NCBI GenBank assembly: GCA_002297005.1
Contig: DBIX01000063.1
Span: 1-49,462, forward strand
Direction of reading: 5' to 3'
Source of the DNA: Cyanobacteria bacterium UBA791
GTDB taxonomy: Bacteria > Cyanobacteriota > Vampirovibrionia > Gastranaerophilales > Gastranaerophilaceae
DNA length: 49,462 nucleotides
Part shown: piece by piece, positions 41,314 to 49,462 of the stretch
How positions within the stretch are numbered: position 1 is the stretch's first letter
How the letters are laid out: every line of letters begins with the position of its first letter
Made by a program: the position numbers and the translations under genes
The notes under the pieces: model-generated
Seen by the model: only the letters and a program-made list of their open reading frames with translations
Told to the model about the DNA's origin: nothing
The model's database searches: none

Positions 41314-42048
41314 ATGATTAATATTGTAATACCAATGGCTGGAGCTGGAAGTAGATTTGCAAAAGCTGGATATGATAAACCTAAACCATTTATTGACGTG
41401 CTTGGTAAACCAATGATTTGCCATGTTTTAGATAATTTAAATATGACAAATGCAAAATTTATTTTGCTTGCAAGAGCAGAACACTATAATAATGAACAAG
41501 AAACAGTTGACTGGATTAAAGCAAATTATAATGTGGAATTTGTTTTGATTGATAAATTAACAGAAGGTGCAGCTTGCACAGTATTGCATGCACATAGATT
41601 GATAAACAATGATACTCCACTTTTGATAGCAAATTCAGACCAGATTGTAGATATGAATATTGCTGATTATATTAATGACAGTGACAACAGAAAATTAGAC
41701 GGTTCTGTTCTTTGTTTTGAAGATAATGACAAAAAATGGTCTTATGCACGCTTGAACGAGGAAGGTTTGATAACAGAAATCAGAGAAAAAGAAGTTATCT
41801 CAGAACATGCAACAGTTGGAATTTATTACTTTAGAAAAGGTTCTGATTTTGTTGAAAACGCTATTGATATGTTTGTAAGAAATGAACGTGTAAATAACGA
41901 ATTTTATGTCGCACCTGTTTATAACTATGCAATTGCTCGTGGTGGAAAATTTGGAATTTATTCAATCGACAAAACACAAATGCACGGAACCGGAACTCCG
42001 GAAGATTTGGATAAGTATATAGAGTTAAAGAAAGGAAAAACACTGTAA
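41314..42048 (+). CDS. Sugar-phosphate nucleotidyltransferase
   Basis: The 244-aa protein begins MINIVIPMAGAGSRFAKAGY, with the GxGxRF nucleotide loop, KPKPFIDVLGKPM, ANSDQIVD (metal Asp) and a C-terminal GTGTPEDLDKY. It activates a sugar or alditol phosphate as an NDP-derivative for the surface polymer. Start at ATG 41314 has AAGGGG upstream; the longer frame overlaps the previous gene. Which nucleotide and sugar are used cannot be read. Confidence 0.9.
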   Translation: MINIVIPMAGAGSRFAKAGYDKPKPFIDVLGKPMICHVLDNLNMTNAKFILLARAEHYNNEQETVDWIKANYNVEFVLIDKLTEGAACTVLHAHRLINNDTPLLIANSDQIVDMNIADYINDSDNRKLDGSVLCFEDNDKKWSYARLNEEGLITEIREKEVISEHATVGIYYFRKGSDFVENAIDMFVRNERVNNEFYVAPVYNYAIARGGKFGIYSIDKTQMHGTGTPEDLDKYIELKKGKTL

Positions 42049-42479
42049 TGAATGATTTAGTATCAGTCTTAGAAAAATTTTTACAAGAATCAATCGATGG
42101 AACAAATTTTACTCCAGAAACTGACGAATCAAATAGTCATATTGAGTTTGATATTGTGGGTTTAAGTTATCAACAAGATTCTTTAAGAATTTCAAATTTG
42201 TACCAAGACGATTATGATGAGGAAACGGTTGAGTTTGAAGTAATATTAAATGCTGATTTTGATATTTCATTTGAAGGTGAAGATTATTCTGAAGCTAGTT
42301 ACGATAAAGAAGATGATGAATGGTACAATACTGAAACTGTTTCAGAAAAACATATATATCGAAAACAATTGAATCTTAATGTAGAGTTAAACTTAGCTCT
42401 AGAATCTTTTGAAATAACTACACCACAAAACGAAGTTCATATTGATGTAAATATAAATGATTATTTAGGTAAAGAATAA
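42048..42479 (+). CDS. 143-aa acidic protein of unknown function
   Basis: Acidic (many Asp/Glu) and apparently beta-rich, with repeated short strands (VEFEVILNADFDISFEG, LNLNVELNLALESFEI). No signal peptide or membrane helix is seen. It overlaps both neighbours by one base, so it is firmly inside the operon. No family is recognised. Confidence 0.75.
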   Translation: MNDLVSVLEKFLQESIDGTNFTPETDESNSHIEFDIVGLSYQQDSLRISNLYQDDYDEETVEFEVILNADFDISFEGEDYSEASYDKEDDEWYNTETVSEKHIYRKQLNLNVELNLALESFEITTPQNEVHIDVNINDYLGKE

Positions 42480-42808
42480 TGAAAACAGCAAAATTAGAAA
42501 ATATGATAAAAGGTTGGTTCGTGGGGAACTTTGAGCCAACCCTAATAAAAACAAACGATGTGGAAGTTGCAGTTAAAGAATATAAAAAGGGTGATTATGA
42601 GGAAAAACATTATCACAAGATTGCAACTGAGATTACAGTAATTACTCAAGGCAGAGTAAAAATGAATGGCGTTGAGTATAAAAAGGGCGACATTATAGTA
42701 ATGGAACCAAACGAATCAACTGATTTTGAATGCCTTGAAGACGGAACACAAAATGTGGTCGTTAAATATCCTGGGGCAAATGATGATAAGTATTTATGTG
42801 AAATATAG
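42479..42808 (+). CDS. Small cupin-domain protein
   Basis: The 109-aa protein is a single cupin barrel. His44-x-His46 and Glu51 (KHYHKIATEI) with ITQGRVKMNG form motif 1. Motif 2 (KKGDIIVMEPNESTDFECLED) lacks the usual histidine. It may bind a metal weakly or serve as a sugar-binding or isomerase-type protein for the nucleotide sugar made upstream. It is coupled to the gene before it. Confidence 0.82.
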   Translation: MKTAKLENMIKGWFVGNFEPTLIKTNDVEVAVKEYKKGDYEEKHYHKIATEITVITQGRVKMNGVEYKKGDIIVMEPNESTDFECLEDGTQNVVVKYPGANDDKYLCEI

Positions 42809-42864
42809 AGATTAATTTAAAGTTTTAGATGAATTAATCATTAATAAAAGAAAGGAAAAACTAA

Positions 42865-43284
42865 ATGGACAAAGAAACAAAACAAGCATTAGCAACCATT
42901 TTAAGTGAAATTTATGAATTAAAAAATCAAATTTTAAAATTACAAAATGAAAATAGTGAATTTAGAATCGAAGCACTAAAATGTGGTTATGAACATATTA
43001 TTAATGAAGAATTAGGTATACATGATAATCAATTTGAATTTCCATTAACAGAAGTAAAATATGATGAAATACTAAAGTGTTTAGATGATTACGAAAGAGA
43101 AAATTCAGTAGGAATTGAAAACTTAACGGGATTTTATGATTTTCCTTCAGAAATTCAAAATAGATTTTCTAGAATTGAATGGTTATACGCTTTTAAAGCA
43201 ATGAAAGCAGAACATCGTTTTAATAACATTATTTCAAGAATCGAAGATAGTCAAAATTCTCCAGCAGAATTTCATAATTTATAA
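42865..43284 (+). CDS. 139-aa protein of unknown function
   Basis: AAAGAAAGGAAA precedes the ATG. The N-terminal ~35 residues form a coiled coil (LSEIYELKNQILKLQNENSEF), the rest is helical and polar with several Trp/Tyr/Phe (FSRIEWLYAFKAMKAEHRFNN). There is no signal peptide. Gaps of 56 and 86 bp to its neighbours make its operon membership less certain. Not recognised. Confidence 0.7.
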   Translation: MDKETKQALATILSEIYELKNQILKLQNENSEFRIEALKCGYEHIINEELGIHDNQFEFPLTEVKYDEILKCLDDYERENSVGIENLTGFYDFPSEIQNRFSRIEWLYAFKAMKAEHRFNNIISRIEDSQNSPAEFHNL

Positions 43285-43370
43285 AAATGACAAATAATGA
43301 AAAATGGCTTAGATATTAAAAAATAATGATTATGCCTTTTATAGGATTTTAGATGATTTAGGGGAATGAA

Positions 43371-44477
43371 ATGCTTACTTTAAATAATCAAAGAGAATAT
43401 TTTAAAAATTTAGATTTTCTTAGATTTATATTTGCAATAATAATAATAATAATATTTCATATGAGTAGAATTGCTTGCGTTGATATTAATTCAATGCCTT
43501 TATTTAATGAAATATTAATTCAAACTGATAATATGAATAAAATAGTTGAGTGCTTTTTTATTTTATCGGGATTTATGTTAATAATTTCAAACGTTAAGGA
43601 TAAGAATTTTATACCATTTATTTTATCTAAATTTTTCCGTCTTTCTCCTACGATAATATTTTGTGTTTTTATTTTTCTTATCCTTTCTTTTTTTAAAATC
43701 TCCAAATTTTACTTCTTTAATAATATATTTAGTATCTTTTTTTTAAATGGTCTTGAAATTGGAACAAACCGTAGCGTTTTTGGTTCATTTGGCAATGTTC
43801 ACTCATCATGGTATGTTTCAGTTCTAATATGGGTAAGTCTATTATATAAATACATATTAAAAATTTATGGTGAAAAATGTTTTAATTTTATTGTACCTTG
43901 TATTATTATTAGTTCAATTTGGATAAATAATAATAATTTTTATACAATTATTCCTGGTACAATTCTTCGCGGATTATATGCTATTGGTATTGGTTGTATG
44001 CTTGGTGTTTTGTATAAAAACAATTGTAATTTTATTAAAAATAGTTATAATTCCCCAAAAGCAAAATTTATTTTTACTTTATTAGAAGTATCAACATTCA
44101 TATATTTTATATTGACAATCTGCATAGCTAAAATTGAAAAATTATCTGTAAGTGAATTTATGTTTTTATTTTCAATTATTTTATTTACATTTGTTATAAA
44201 AAAAGGATTACTATCCAAACTTTGTAACCAAACATGTCTAGCATATCTAGGAAAGTTTAGTTATTCAATATTTATATCTCATTGTATTTTATTAGATGTA
44301 TTTCGTAAGTACGTTTTTACAACTAATTTTATGGCAAAATGTACAAATCCAGGTTTTATTTTTGTGTTTAGCATAATTTGTTGTATTGCATTTGGAATTG
44401 TAACATATTTTTTGATTGAAAAACCTTGTTATCAATTCTATAAAAACTTTTTGATAAGAAAGGAGAATAATATTTAG
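43371..44477 (+). CDS. Acyltransferase 3 family membrane protein
   Basis: The 368-aa protein has about ten transmembrane helices and begins with LDFLRFIFA and a FHMS motif in helix 1, as in OafA-type O-acetyltransferases (family usual length ~340-380). A conserved loop SSWYVSVLIW and a C-terminal FSYSIFISHCILLDVF / YFLIEKPCY are also typical. It likely acetylates the polysaccharide. The first helix contains six consecutive ATA codons (43437-43454). Extremely AT-rich. Confidence 0.9.
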   Translation: MLTLNNQREYFKNLDFLRFIFAIIIIIIFHMSRIACVDINSMPLFNEILIQTDNMNKIVECFFILSGFMLIISNVKDKNFIPFILSKFFRLSPTIIFCVFIFLILSFFKISKFYFFNNIFSIFFLNGLEIGTNRSVFGSFGNVHSSWYVSVLIWVSLLYKYILKIYGEKCFNFIVPCIIISSIWINNNNFYTIIPGTILRGLYAIGIGCMLGVLYKNNCNFIKNSYNSPKAKFIFTLLEVSTFIYFILTICIAKIEKLSVSEFMFLFSIILFTFVIKKGLLSKLCNQTCLAYLGKFSYSIFISHCILLDVFRKYVFTTNFMAKCTNPGFIFVFSIICCIAFGIVTYFLIEKPCYQFYKNFLIRKENNI

Positions 44478-45470
44478 ATGATTGAATCAAAAGACATATC
44501 CGTTGTTGTACAAGGGGCTATAGACTCAAAAAATACTCCATTGTGCTTAAAAAGTATTAGAAAAGTTTTGCCAAAAGCAACAATTATTCTTTCAACATGG
44601 GAAGATAGCGATATTAAAAACTTAGATTATGATAGGATTTTGTTAAATCAAGATCCTGGAGGATTTAAAGACCGTAATTCTAATTTTACAAACAACTTAC
44701 TACGACAATTAGTTTCAACTCAAAATGCACTAAAAATTGTTGATACAATGTATACTTTAAAAATTAGAACTGATATTTTATTAAAATCTGCAAAATTTTT
44801 AAAATATATTAACGAATTCAATGATTGCAATTCAGAGTATAAAATATACAATGAAAAAATAATAACAACATCCTTTTTTACAAAACGTTTTTTATGTGAT
44901 AAAAAAGGTAAATACTTCATGCCAGTTCCATTTCATGTTAGCGATTGGTTTTCTTTTGGTTTATCCAAAGATATAAGAAATATATTTTCTATTAGGTTGC
45001 CAGATGAACCCTTACAAAGCGAATATTTTTATAATCAAAAATTGGATTTCGATAGCCTAAATTTATTAGGATGTTCTCACCAATATTGTCCAGAACAATA
45101 TATAACATATCATTCATATCAAAATTTTAGTAAAAATCCAGTAAAATTTGAAAATTATTTAGACTATGACAATTTAAATACAACAGAATCTGAATTATAT
45201 ATATTAAATAATTTTAAAATATTTTCGCCACAAGAACTTGATTTTATATGTTTAAAAAACAACACAAATTCAGACTTTTATAGGGTATGGTGTAAAAATC
45301 CATTCTCAGTACCTTATATTTTATGGAATGGATTATATCGACCATATATCTACAGAATATTATATAAAAGATACTGTGATAAAAATTATACGATACCACT
45401 AAGAATTAAATTTAATGAAGCACTAGAAAAAATTATTATTGCGAGAGGTAAAAAATGCATAACATATTAG
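44478..45470 (+). CDS. WavE-like glycosyltransferase 1
   Basis: The 330-aa protein begins MIESKDISVVVQGAIDS and continues with CLKSIRKVLPKATIILSTWE, LLNQDPGG and LKIRTD, the pattern of the WavE lipopolysaccharide-core family. No membrane helix. It has a clear paralogue two genes downstream. It directly follows the acyltransferase stop. Donor and acceptor unknown. Confidence 0.85.
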   Translation: MIESKDISVVVQGAIDSKNTPLCLKSIRKVLPKATIILSTWEDSDIKNLDYDRILLNQDPGGFKDRNSNFTNNLLRQLVSTQNALKIVDTMYTLKIRTDILLKSAKFLKYINEFNDCNSEYKIYNEKIITTSFFTKRFLCDKKGKYFMPVPFHVSDWFSFGLSKDIRNIFSIRLPDEPLQSEYFYNQKLDFDSLNLLGCSHQYCPEQYITYHSYQNFSKNPVKFENYLDYDNLNTTESELYILNNFKIFSPQELDFICLKNNTNSDFYRVWCKNPFSVPYILWNGLYRPYIYRILYKRYCDKNYTIPLRIKFNEALEKIIIARGKKCITY

Positions 45471-46525
45471 TAAGTATTATTATTCCTGTTTATAATCGTG
45501 AAAAATACATTCAAGATACAATTAATAGCGTATTAAGTAGCTCTTACAAAAATATTGAAATTATTTGTGTCGACGATGGTTCAACTGATAAATCTTTTGA
45601 AATTATTAAAAATTTAGCGTTGACGGATGATAGAATTATTATATTTTCTCAAACAAATCAAGGTGTTTCTGTTGCAAGAAACACAGGGTTAAACATTTCA
45701 AAAGGAAAATATGTTATGTTTGTTGACTCAGATGATTTTATAAGTCCTACAGCGATCTCTAAATGCTGTGAATACTTGGAACAATTTAATGCAGATATAA
45801 TTTGTTTTAATATGTTAGCACTAACTAAAAATTGTAGAGAACACTTGTGCTTTAATGATAATTACTTTGATTCATATTTAGTAAATTGCGAAGCAAAAAA
45901 TTACAATAAAGCAATTAATTTTACAAATGCAGCTCCTTGTATTATCAGAAAAAAGTTTTTAGATGCTAATAACATAAAATTTATACCTAATCATATATAT
46001 GAAGATTGGGTTTTCATGGTTGAAGTTTTTACAAATAACCCATATTGTGTTTTTCTAAATGAACCTTTTTATTTTTATAATAGAACCGTAGATATAAGTC
46101 TAACAAGCAATCTCTCTGAAAAATGTATAGATTTATTTGATTCATATAAAATATCTAAAGCTATTATTAATAATAAAGATTTAAATCATGTTTGGAATAA
46201 ATTAAATGACAATAAAATTTTAAATGAATGCTTGCAATTTTTCTTTAATAGGATATTGAGGTCAAAAAATGAAAAAATATTTAAGTTATACATTGAAAAT
46301 TTAAAATCATTAGTTGATAGTTTTAATCCTGTTTATCTTAGAAGTGTATTATACAAAGAAAACGATGATATGCAAAATGCTATCGAATATATTTTATCAA
46401 ACAAGATTATTAAAAAAAATCGATTAAAAGCACATCTCCATAAAGGCAAAGCAATAAAAAGTTTTTTTAATTTTGTTTCTGAGACTTTATCTTTTTGGTT
46501 TTATCTATTAAAAACGGAGGTCTAA
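45455..46525 (+). CDS. GT2-family glycosyltransferase
   Basis: The 356-aa protein has the GT-A fold: VSIIIPVYNREKYI, Asp40-Asp41 (CVDDGSTD), VSVARNTGLN and DSDD (91-94) for metal and sugar nucleotide. A C-terminal ~150-residue helical region follows. It lies between the two WavE genes, overlapping the first by 16 bp. Confidence 0.94.
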   Translation: MHNILVSIIIPVYNREKYIQDTINSVLSSSYKNIEIICVDDGSTDKSFEIIKNLALTDDRIIIFSQTNQGVSVARNTGLNISKGKYVMFVDSDDFISPTAISKCCEYLEQFNADIICFNMLALTKNCREHLCFNDNYFDSYLVNCEAKNYNKAINFTNAAPCIIRKKFLDANNIKFIPNHIYEDWVFMVEVFTNNPYCVFLNEPFYFYNRTVDISLTSNLSEKCIDLFDSYKISKAIINNKDLNHVWNKLNDNKILNECLQFFFNRILRSKNEKIFKLYIENLKSLVDSFNPVYLRSVLYKENDDMQNAIEYILSNKIIKKNRLKAHLHKGKAIKSFFNFVSETLSFWFYLLKTEV

Positions 46526-47602
46526 ATGCTTAATTCAAAGGATATCTCTGTCGTCGTGCAGGGTGCAATAAATAAGACAGAAACAAAAAAATGTTTGAAA
46601 AGTATCAGAAAATTTTTGCCTGATGCAGAAATTATTCTTTCAACTTGGGAAAACTCTGACGTAACTAATCTTATAGGATTATATGATAAAATTATTTTTA
46701 ATAAAGACGTTGGAGCTCCAGTTGTTGGAGAAGTAAACGGTAAAAAAATTTATAATAACATGAATCGTCAATTACTTTCTACACAAGAAGGTATAAAACA
46801 AACTACTAGAAAATATGTTCTTAAGTTTCGTTCAGATTTAATTCTTTCAAATACAAACTTTTTAACTTTCTTTGATAAGTACACAGAAAGAGGCGAAGAA
46901 TATAAATTATTTGAACATAAAATACTAATACCAACATTAGTTACAAGATTTTCAATTGATAAAAACTTGTTAACCCCATTTCATTTTTCTGATTGGTGGT
47001 TTTTTGGCTTGAAACAGGATATAGAAGAGTATTTTTTGAAGACACCTCTTGTAAAAGAACCTGAGTTTTCTAATTATTTTAATAATGTTGAAAATTCTGA
47101 AAAAGTTAGTCCTTATTTACCTATTGCAATCAAATTTTCTCCTGAACAATATTTTGGATATTCTTGTTTTGCAAGAAATTTTGAAGATATCTATATGGAA
47201 GATGCTTCAGATATTAATGATCTAATTGTTGAAAAATATAGAAAATGTTTAATTAATAATTTTATTGTTCTAGATTATAAACGTTCAGGTATTTATTTAA
47301 ATAAATACTTATCTGCAAGAAATGAAATCCTACAGGGACCTTGCTTTTTCGGACTTTATAATTTTTATAGGTTTGAAAAAGATTATAAAGAGTTTTGCGA
47401 TAAAAATTATAAAATAATTACTAATAATAAAATTTTTGAAGATGAAGAATATCGATTAGCTTTTTTAAAAGTCTATCATCATATTTCAAGAATAAAAATT
47501 TCTCAAATATCCTTATCAAATAAACTTGAAAATATTTTTATTAGTATTCCTTATTATACTATTAAATTTATCTTAAAATACTGGAAATATTTACTAAAAT
47601 AA
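46526..47602 (+). CDS. WavE-like glycosyltransferase 2
   Basis: The 358-aa protein is a paralogue of the gene at 44478-45470 (LNSKDISVVVQGAINKTE, CLKSIRKFLPDAEIILSTWEN, NNMNRQLLSTQEG, LKFRSDL). The family is tied to lipopolysaccharide core synthesis in Vibrio. Very AT-rich, as are its neighbours. GGAGGT upstream gives a strong ribosome-binding site. Confidence 0.86.
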   Translation: MLNSKDISVVVQGAINKTETKKCLKSIRKFLPDAEIILSTWENSDVTNLIGLYDKIIFNKDVGAPVVGEVNGKKIYNNMNRQLLSTQEGIKQTTRKYVLKFRSDLILSNTNFLTFFDKYTERGEEYKLFEHKILIPTLVTRFSIDKNLLTPFHFSDWWFFGLKQDIEEYFLKTPLVKEPEFSNYFNNVENSEKVSPYLPIAIKFSPEQYFGYSCFARNFEDIYMEDASDINDLIVEKYRKCLINNFIVLDYKRSGIYLNKYLSARNEILQGPCFFGLYNFYRFEKDYKEFCDKNYKIITNNKIFEDEEYRLAFLKVYHHISRIKISQISLSNKLENIFISIPYYTIKFILKYWKYLLK

Positions 47603-47616
47603 AGGGGAACAAAATT

Positions 47617-49440
47617 ATGAAACTAAATATGACAACAGCACAAAACTCTTTCAGATATGGATGGCTATTATCTCGTATATGGCCATACATTAGACCATTT
47701 TGGTTTAGGATAACATTAGGATTTTTAATTGCTATCCCATTGGGTTTGTTAGACGGTGTAACAGCTTTTGCACTAAAACCATTTATGGATTATGTAGTAG
47801 GAAAACAAGATTGGGTATTTCATTTGTTTGGAAATGAATACACTCTGACTTGGCAATTATTTGCGTTTTTAATCCCGTTTGCAGTTGTTGCATTTGCAGG
47901 AATTCAAGGTGTCCTTAGATATTTAAACGATTACATTTCAGCTTGGACAAGTGCTCATATTACAAATAATGTTAAATTTGATTTGTTCCACAAATTGGTT
48001 CACATGGATCCACAATTCTTTGACGAAAATTCATCAGGTATTGTAATTTCAAGATATATGGGCGACCCAACAACTGCCTCTGCAGGTATCGTTGATAACA
48101 TAAAAACTATTACAACAAGTTTGTTTGGTGCGTTAGGTCTTATTGCAGTTATGCTTTACAGTTCTTGGAGATTAGCATTAGTTGGTGTAATTGTTTTAAA
48201 CATTGCCTTTTTACCTGTTGCATTAATAAGAAAACGTATAAAAGATGCATCAAATAAAAATATGGTTATTGGTGGTAATATTACAACTAATATCAATGAA
48301 ACATATTCAGGTAATAAAGTTATGGCGGCTTATGGCTTGCAAGATAGACAAGAAGAGTATTTTGTTAGACAAACTTGGGAAGGTTACAATGTCGGAATGT
48401 CTTTATTAAAAAGAGCAGGCTGGATGAGTCCAATGATGTATTTAATTGCATCAATTGGTATTGCAATAGTTTTGGCTTATGGTACAAGTTTAATCAATAA
48501 CGGAATTATGACAGCAGGTTCTTTCGCATCGTTCGTAACTTCATTATTGTTATTATACAAACCAGTTAAAACATTAGGAAATACTTTAACAGGTATTCAA
48601 GGTATTTTTGTTGCTATGGGCAGAGTATTTGAATTGTTTGATTTAGAACCTGAAATCAAAGATTCAGCAAATGCTGTCGAAATGAAAGGCTTTGATAAAG
48701 AAATTCAATTTAAGGATGTGTATTTTGAATATGTTCCAAATCAACCAGTGTTAAAGGATATTAATTTAACCATTCCTAAAAACGAAACTCTTGCAATTGT
48801 TGGTAACTCTGGTGGTGGTAAATCAACATTAGTTAATCTTCTACCAAGATTTTACGACATTAAATCTGGTGCGATTACTATTGACGGCAAAGACATTAAA
48901 GATTTTACAATCAAATCATTACGTCAAAATATTTCGATGGTATTCCAAGATAACTTTTTGTATTCAGGTACTGTAAAAGAAAATATTATGATGGGCAAAC
49001 CTAACGCAACTGAAGAAGAATTAATGTCTGCAATAAAATCAGCACACTTAGAAAAAACAATTAAAGAACTTCCACAAGGTTTGAATACAATGCTTGGAGA
49101 AAGAGGTCTAACTTTATCAGGAGGACAAAGACAACGTGTTGCAATCGCAAGAGCAATGCTTAGAAACGCACCTATCGTTATCTTAGATGAAGCAACTTCA
49201 GCTCTTGATAATGAGTCAGAAGCAATCGTACAAAAAGCAATGGACAACTTGATGCAAAACAAAACAGTATTTGTAATTGCACATAGATTATCAACAATCA
49301 AAAATGCAAATAGAATTGCAGTTATAAATGAAGGTGAACTTGTTGAACTTGGCACTCACGAAGAACTTATGGCAATAGAAAACGGTGAGTATAAACATTT
49401 ATATGAAATGCAATTCAGAACACAGGAGGAATCGAAATAG
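47617..49440 (+). CDS. msbA: MsbA-like ABC exporter (half-transporter)
   Basis: The 607-aa protein fuses a six-helix membrane domain (~1-330) to an ATPase (~360-600) with Walker A GNSGGGKST (396-404), LSGGQ (500-504), Walker B VILDEAT (521-527) and AHRLS. It is the lipid A / polysaccharide flippase type (MsbA). As last gene of the operon visible here it probably exports the lipid-linked product; a glycopeptide or lipid substrate cannot be excluded. GGGGAACAAAATT precedes the ATG. Confidence 0.92.
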   Translation: MKLNMTTAQNSFRYGWLLSRIWPYIRPFWFRITLGFLIAIPLGLLDGVTAFALKPFMDYVVGKQDWVFHLFGNEYTLTWQLFAFLIPFAVVAFAGIQGVLRYLNDYISAWTSAHITNNVKFDLFHKLVHMDPQFFDENSSGIVISRYMGDPTTASAGIVDNIKTITTSLFGALGLIAVMLYSSWRLALVGVIVLNIAFLPVALIRKRIKDASNKNMVIGGNITTNINETYSGNKVMAAYGLQDRQEEYFVRQTWEGYNVGMSLLKRAGWMSPMMYLIASIGIAIVLAYGTSLINNGIMTAGSFASFVTSLLLLYKPVKTLGNTLTGIQGIFVAMGRVFELFDLEPEIKDSANAVEMKGFDKEIQFKDVYFEYVPNQPVLKDINLTIPKNETLAIVGNSGGGKSTLVNLLPRFYDIKSGAITIDGKDIKDFTIKSLRQNISMVFQDNFLYSGTVKENIMMGKPNATEEELMSAIKSAHLEKTIKELPQGLNTMLGERGLTLSGGQRQRVAIARAMLRNAPIVILDEATSALDNESEAIVQKAMDNLMQNKTVFVIAHRLSTIKNANRIAVINEGELVELGTHEELMAIENGEYKHLYEMQFRTQEESK

Positions 49441-49462
49441 TTTGAACTATCAAACAAAAGAG

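Noticed and set aside
1..49462. CRISPR array, insertion sequence or rRNA genes
   Set aside because: I saw no regularly spaced repeat-spacer array, no transposase gene and no rRNA sequence anywhere in the window.

Overview
The window is AT-rich, densely coded bacterial chromosome. I infer a gut-type non-photosynthetic cyanobacterial relative (Melainabacteria/Vampirovibrionia, Gastranaerophilales-like). The ATP synthase beta and epsilon genes stand alone as an atpD-atpC pair, as in Cyanobacteria. The envelope genes (MsbA-like ABC exporter, WavE-like and GT2 glycosyltransferases) imply a diderm, and a flagellin and a good sigma-28-type promoter imply motility. The assignment is inference; no rRNA is present.

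Layout. 1-10 kb: a 206-aa protein behind a sigma-28-like promoter with a structured RNA tail; a minus-strand murT / pdxJ-like / zinc-protein operon; YtxH-DUF948-YtxH envelope genes; pnp; a 438-aa coiled-coil protein and a 124-aa protein of unknown role. 9.5-17.3 kb: an rph operon, a flagellin carrying a GLUG beta-helix insert, and the overlapping def-fmt-aroH-rqcH operon. 17.3-28.8 kb: a possible attenuated leader before hom-thrC, ribD, a metallo-beta-lactamase-fold hydrolase, two zinc dehydrogenases, a uridine-kinase-like P-loop protein and atpD-atpC.

28.9-39.3 kb looks like an accessory island starting at tRNA-Ser(UGA). It holds a type I restriction-modification locus in two minus-strand units: hsdM-hsdS-HEPN-like gene, then fic-hsdR behind a perfect-consensus promoter overlapped by 10-bp-phased TGGATA boxes. 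A degenerate copy of a tRNA 3' end lies beyond hsdM. Next come two paralogous mini tyrosine recombinases, one with all catalytic residues and one lacking three of them, with several copies of a dif-like site (arm CTCTTAAC, 6-bp spacer TATCAA) between them. I consider this the best candidate for an undescribed system.

39.3-49.4 kb is a surface-polysaccharide operon translationally coupled to the degenerate recombinase: GDPD-like phosphodiesterase, HAD phosphatase, two nucleotidyltransferase-fold proteins (the first without its catalytic signature), a cupin, two unknowns, an acyltransferase, WavE-GT2-WavE and an MsbA-like exporter. Palindromic repeats of two families lie in intergenic regions, including both sides of the flagellin gene. 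Catalytically degenerate paralogues recur: the PdxJ-like protein, recombinase 2 and nucleotidyltransferase 1.
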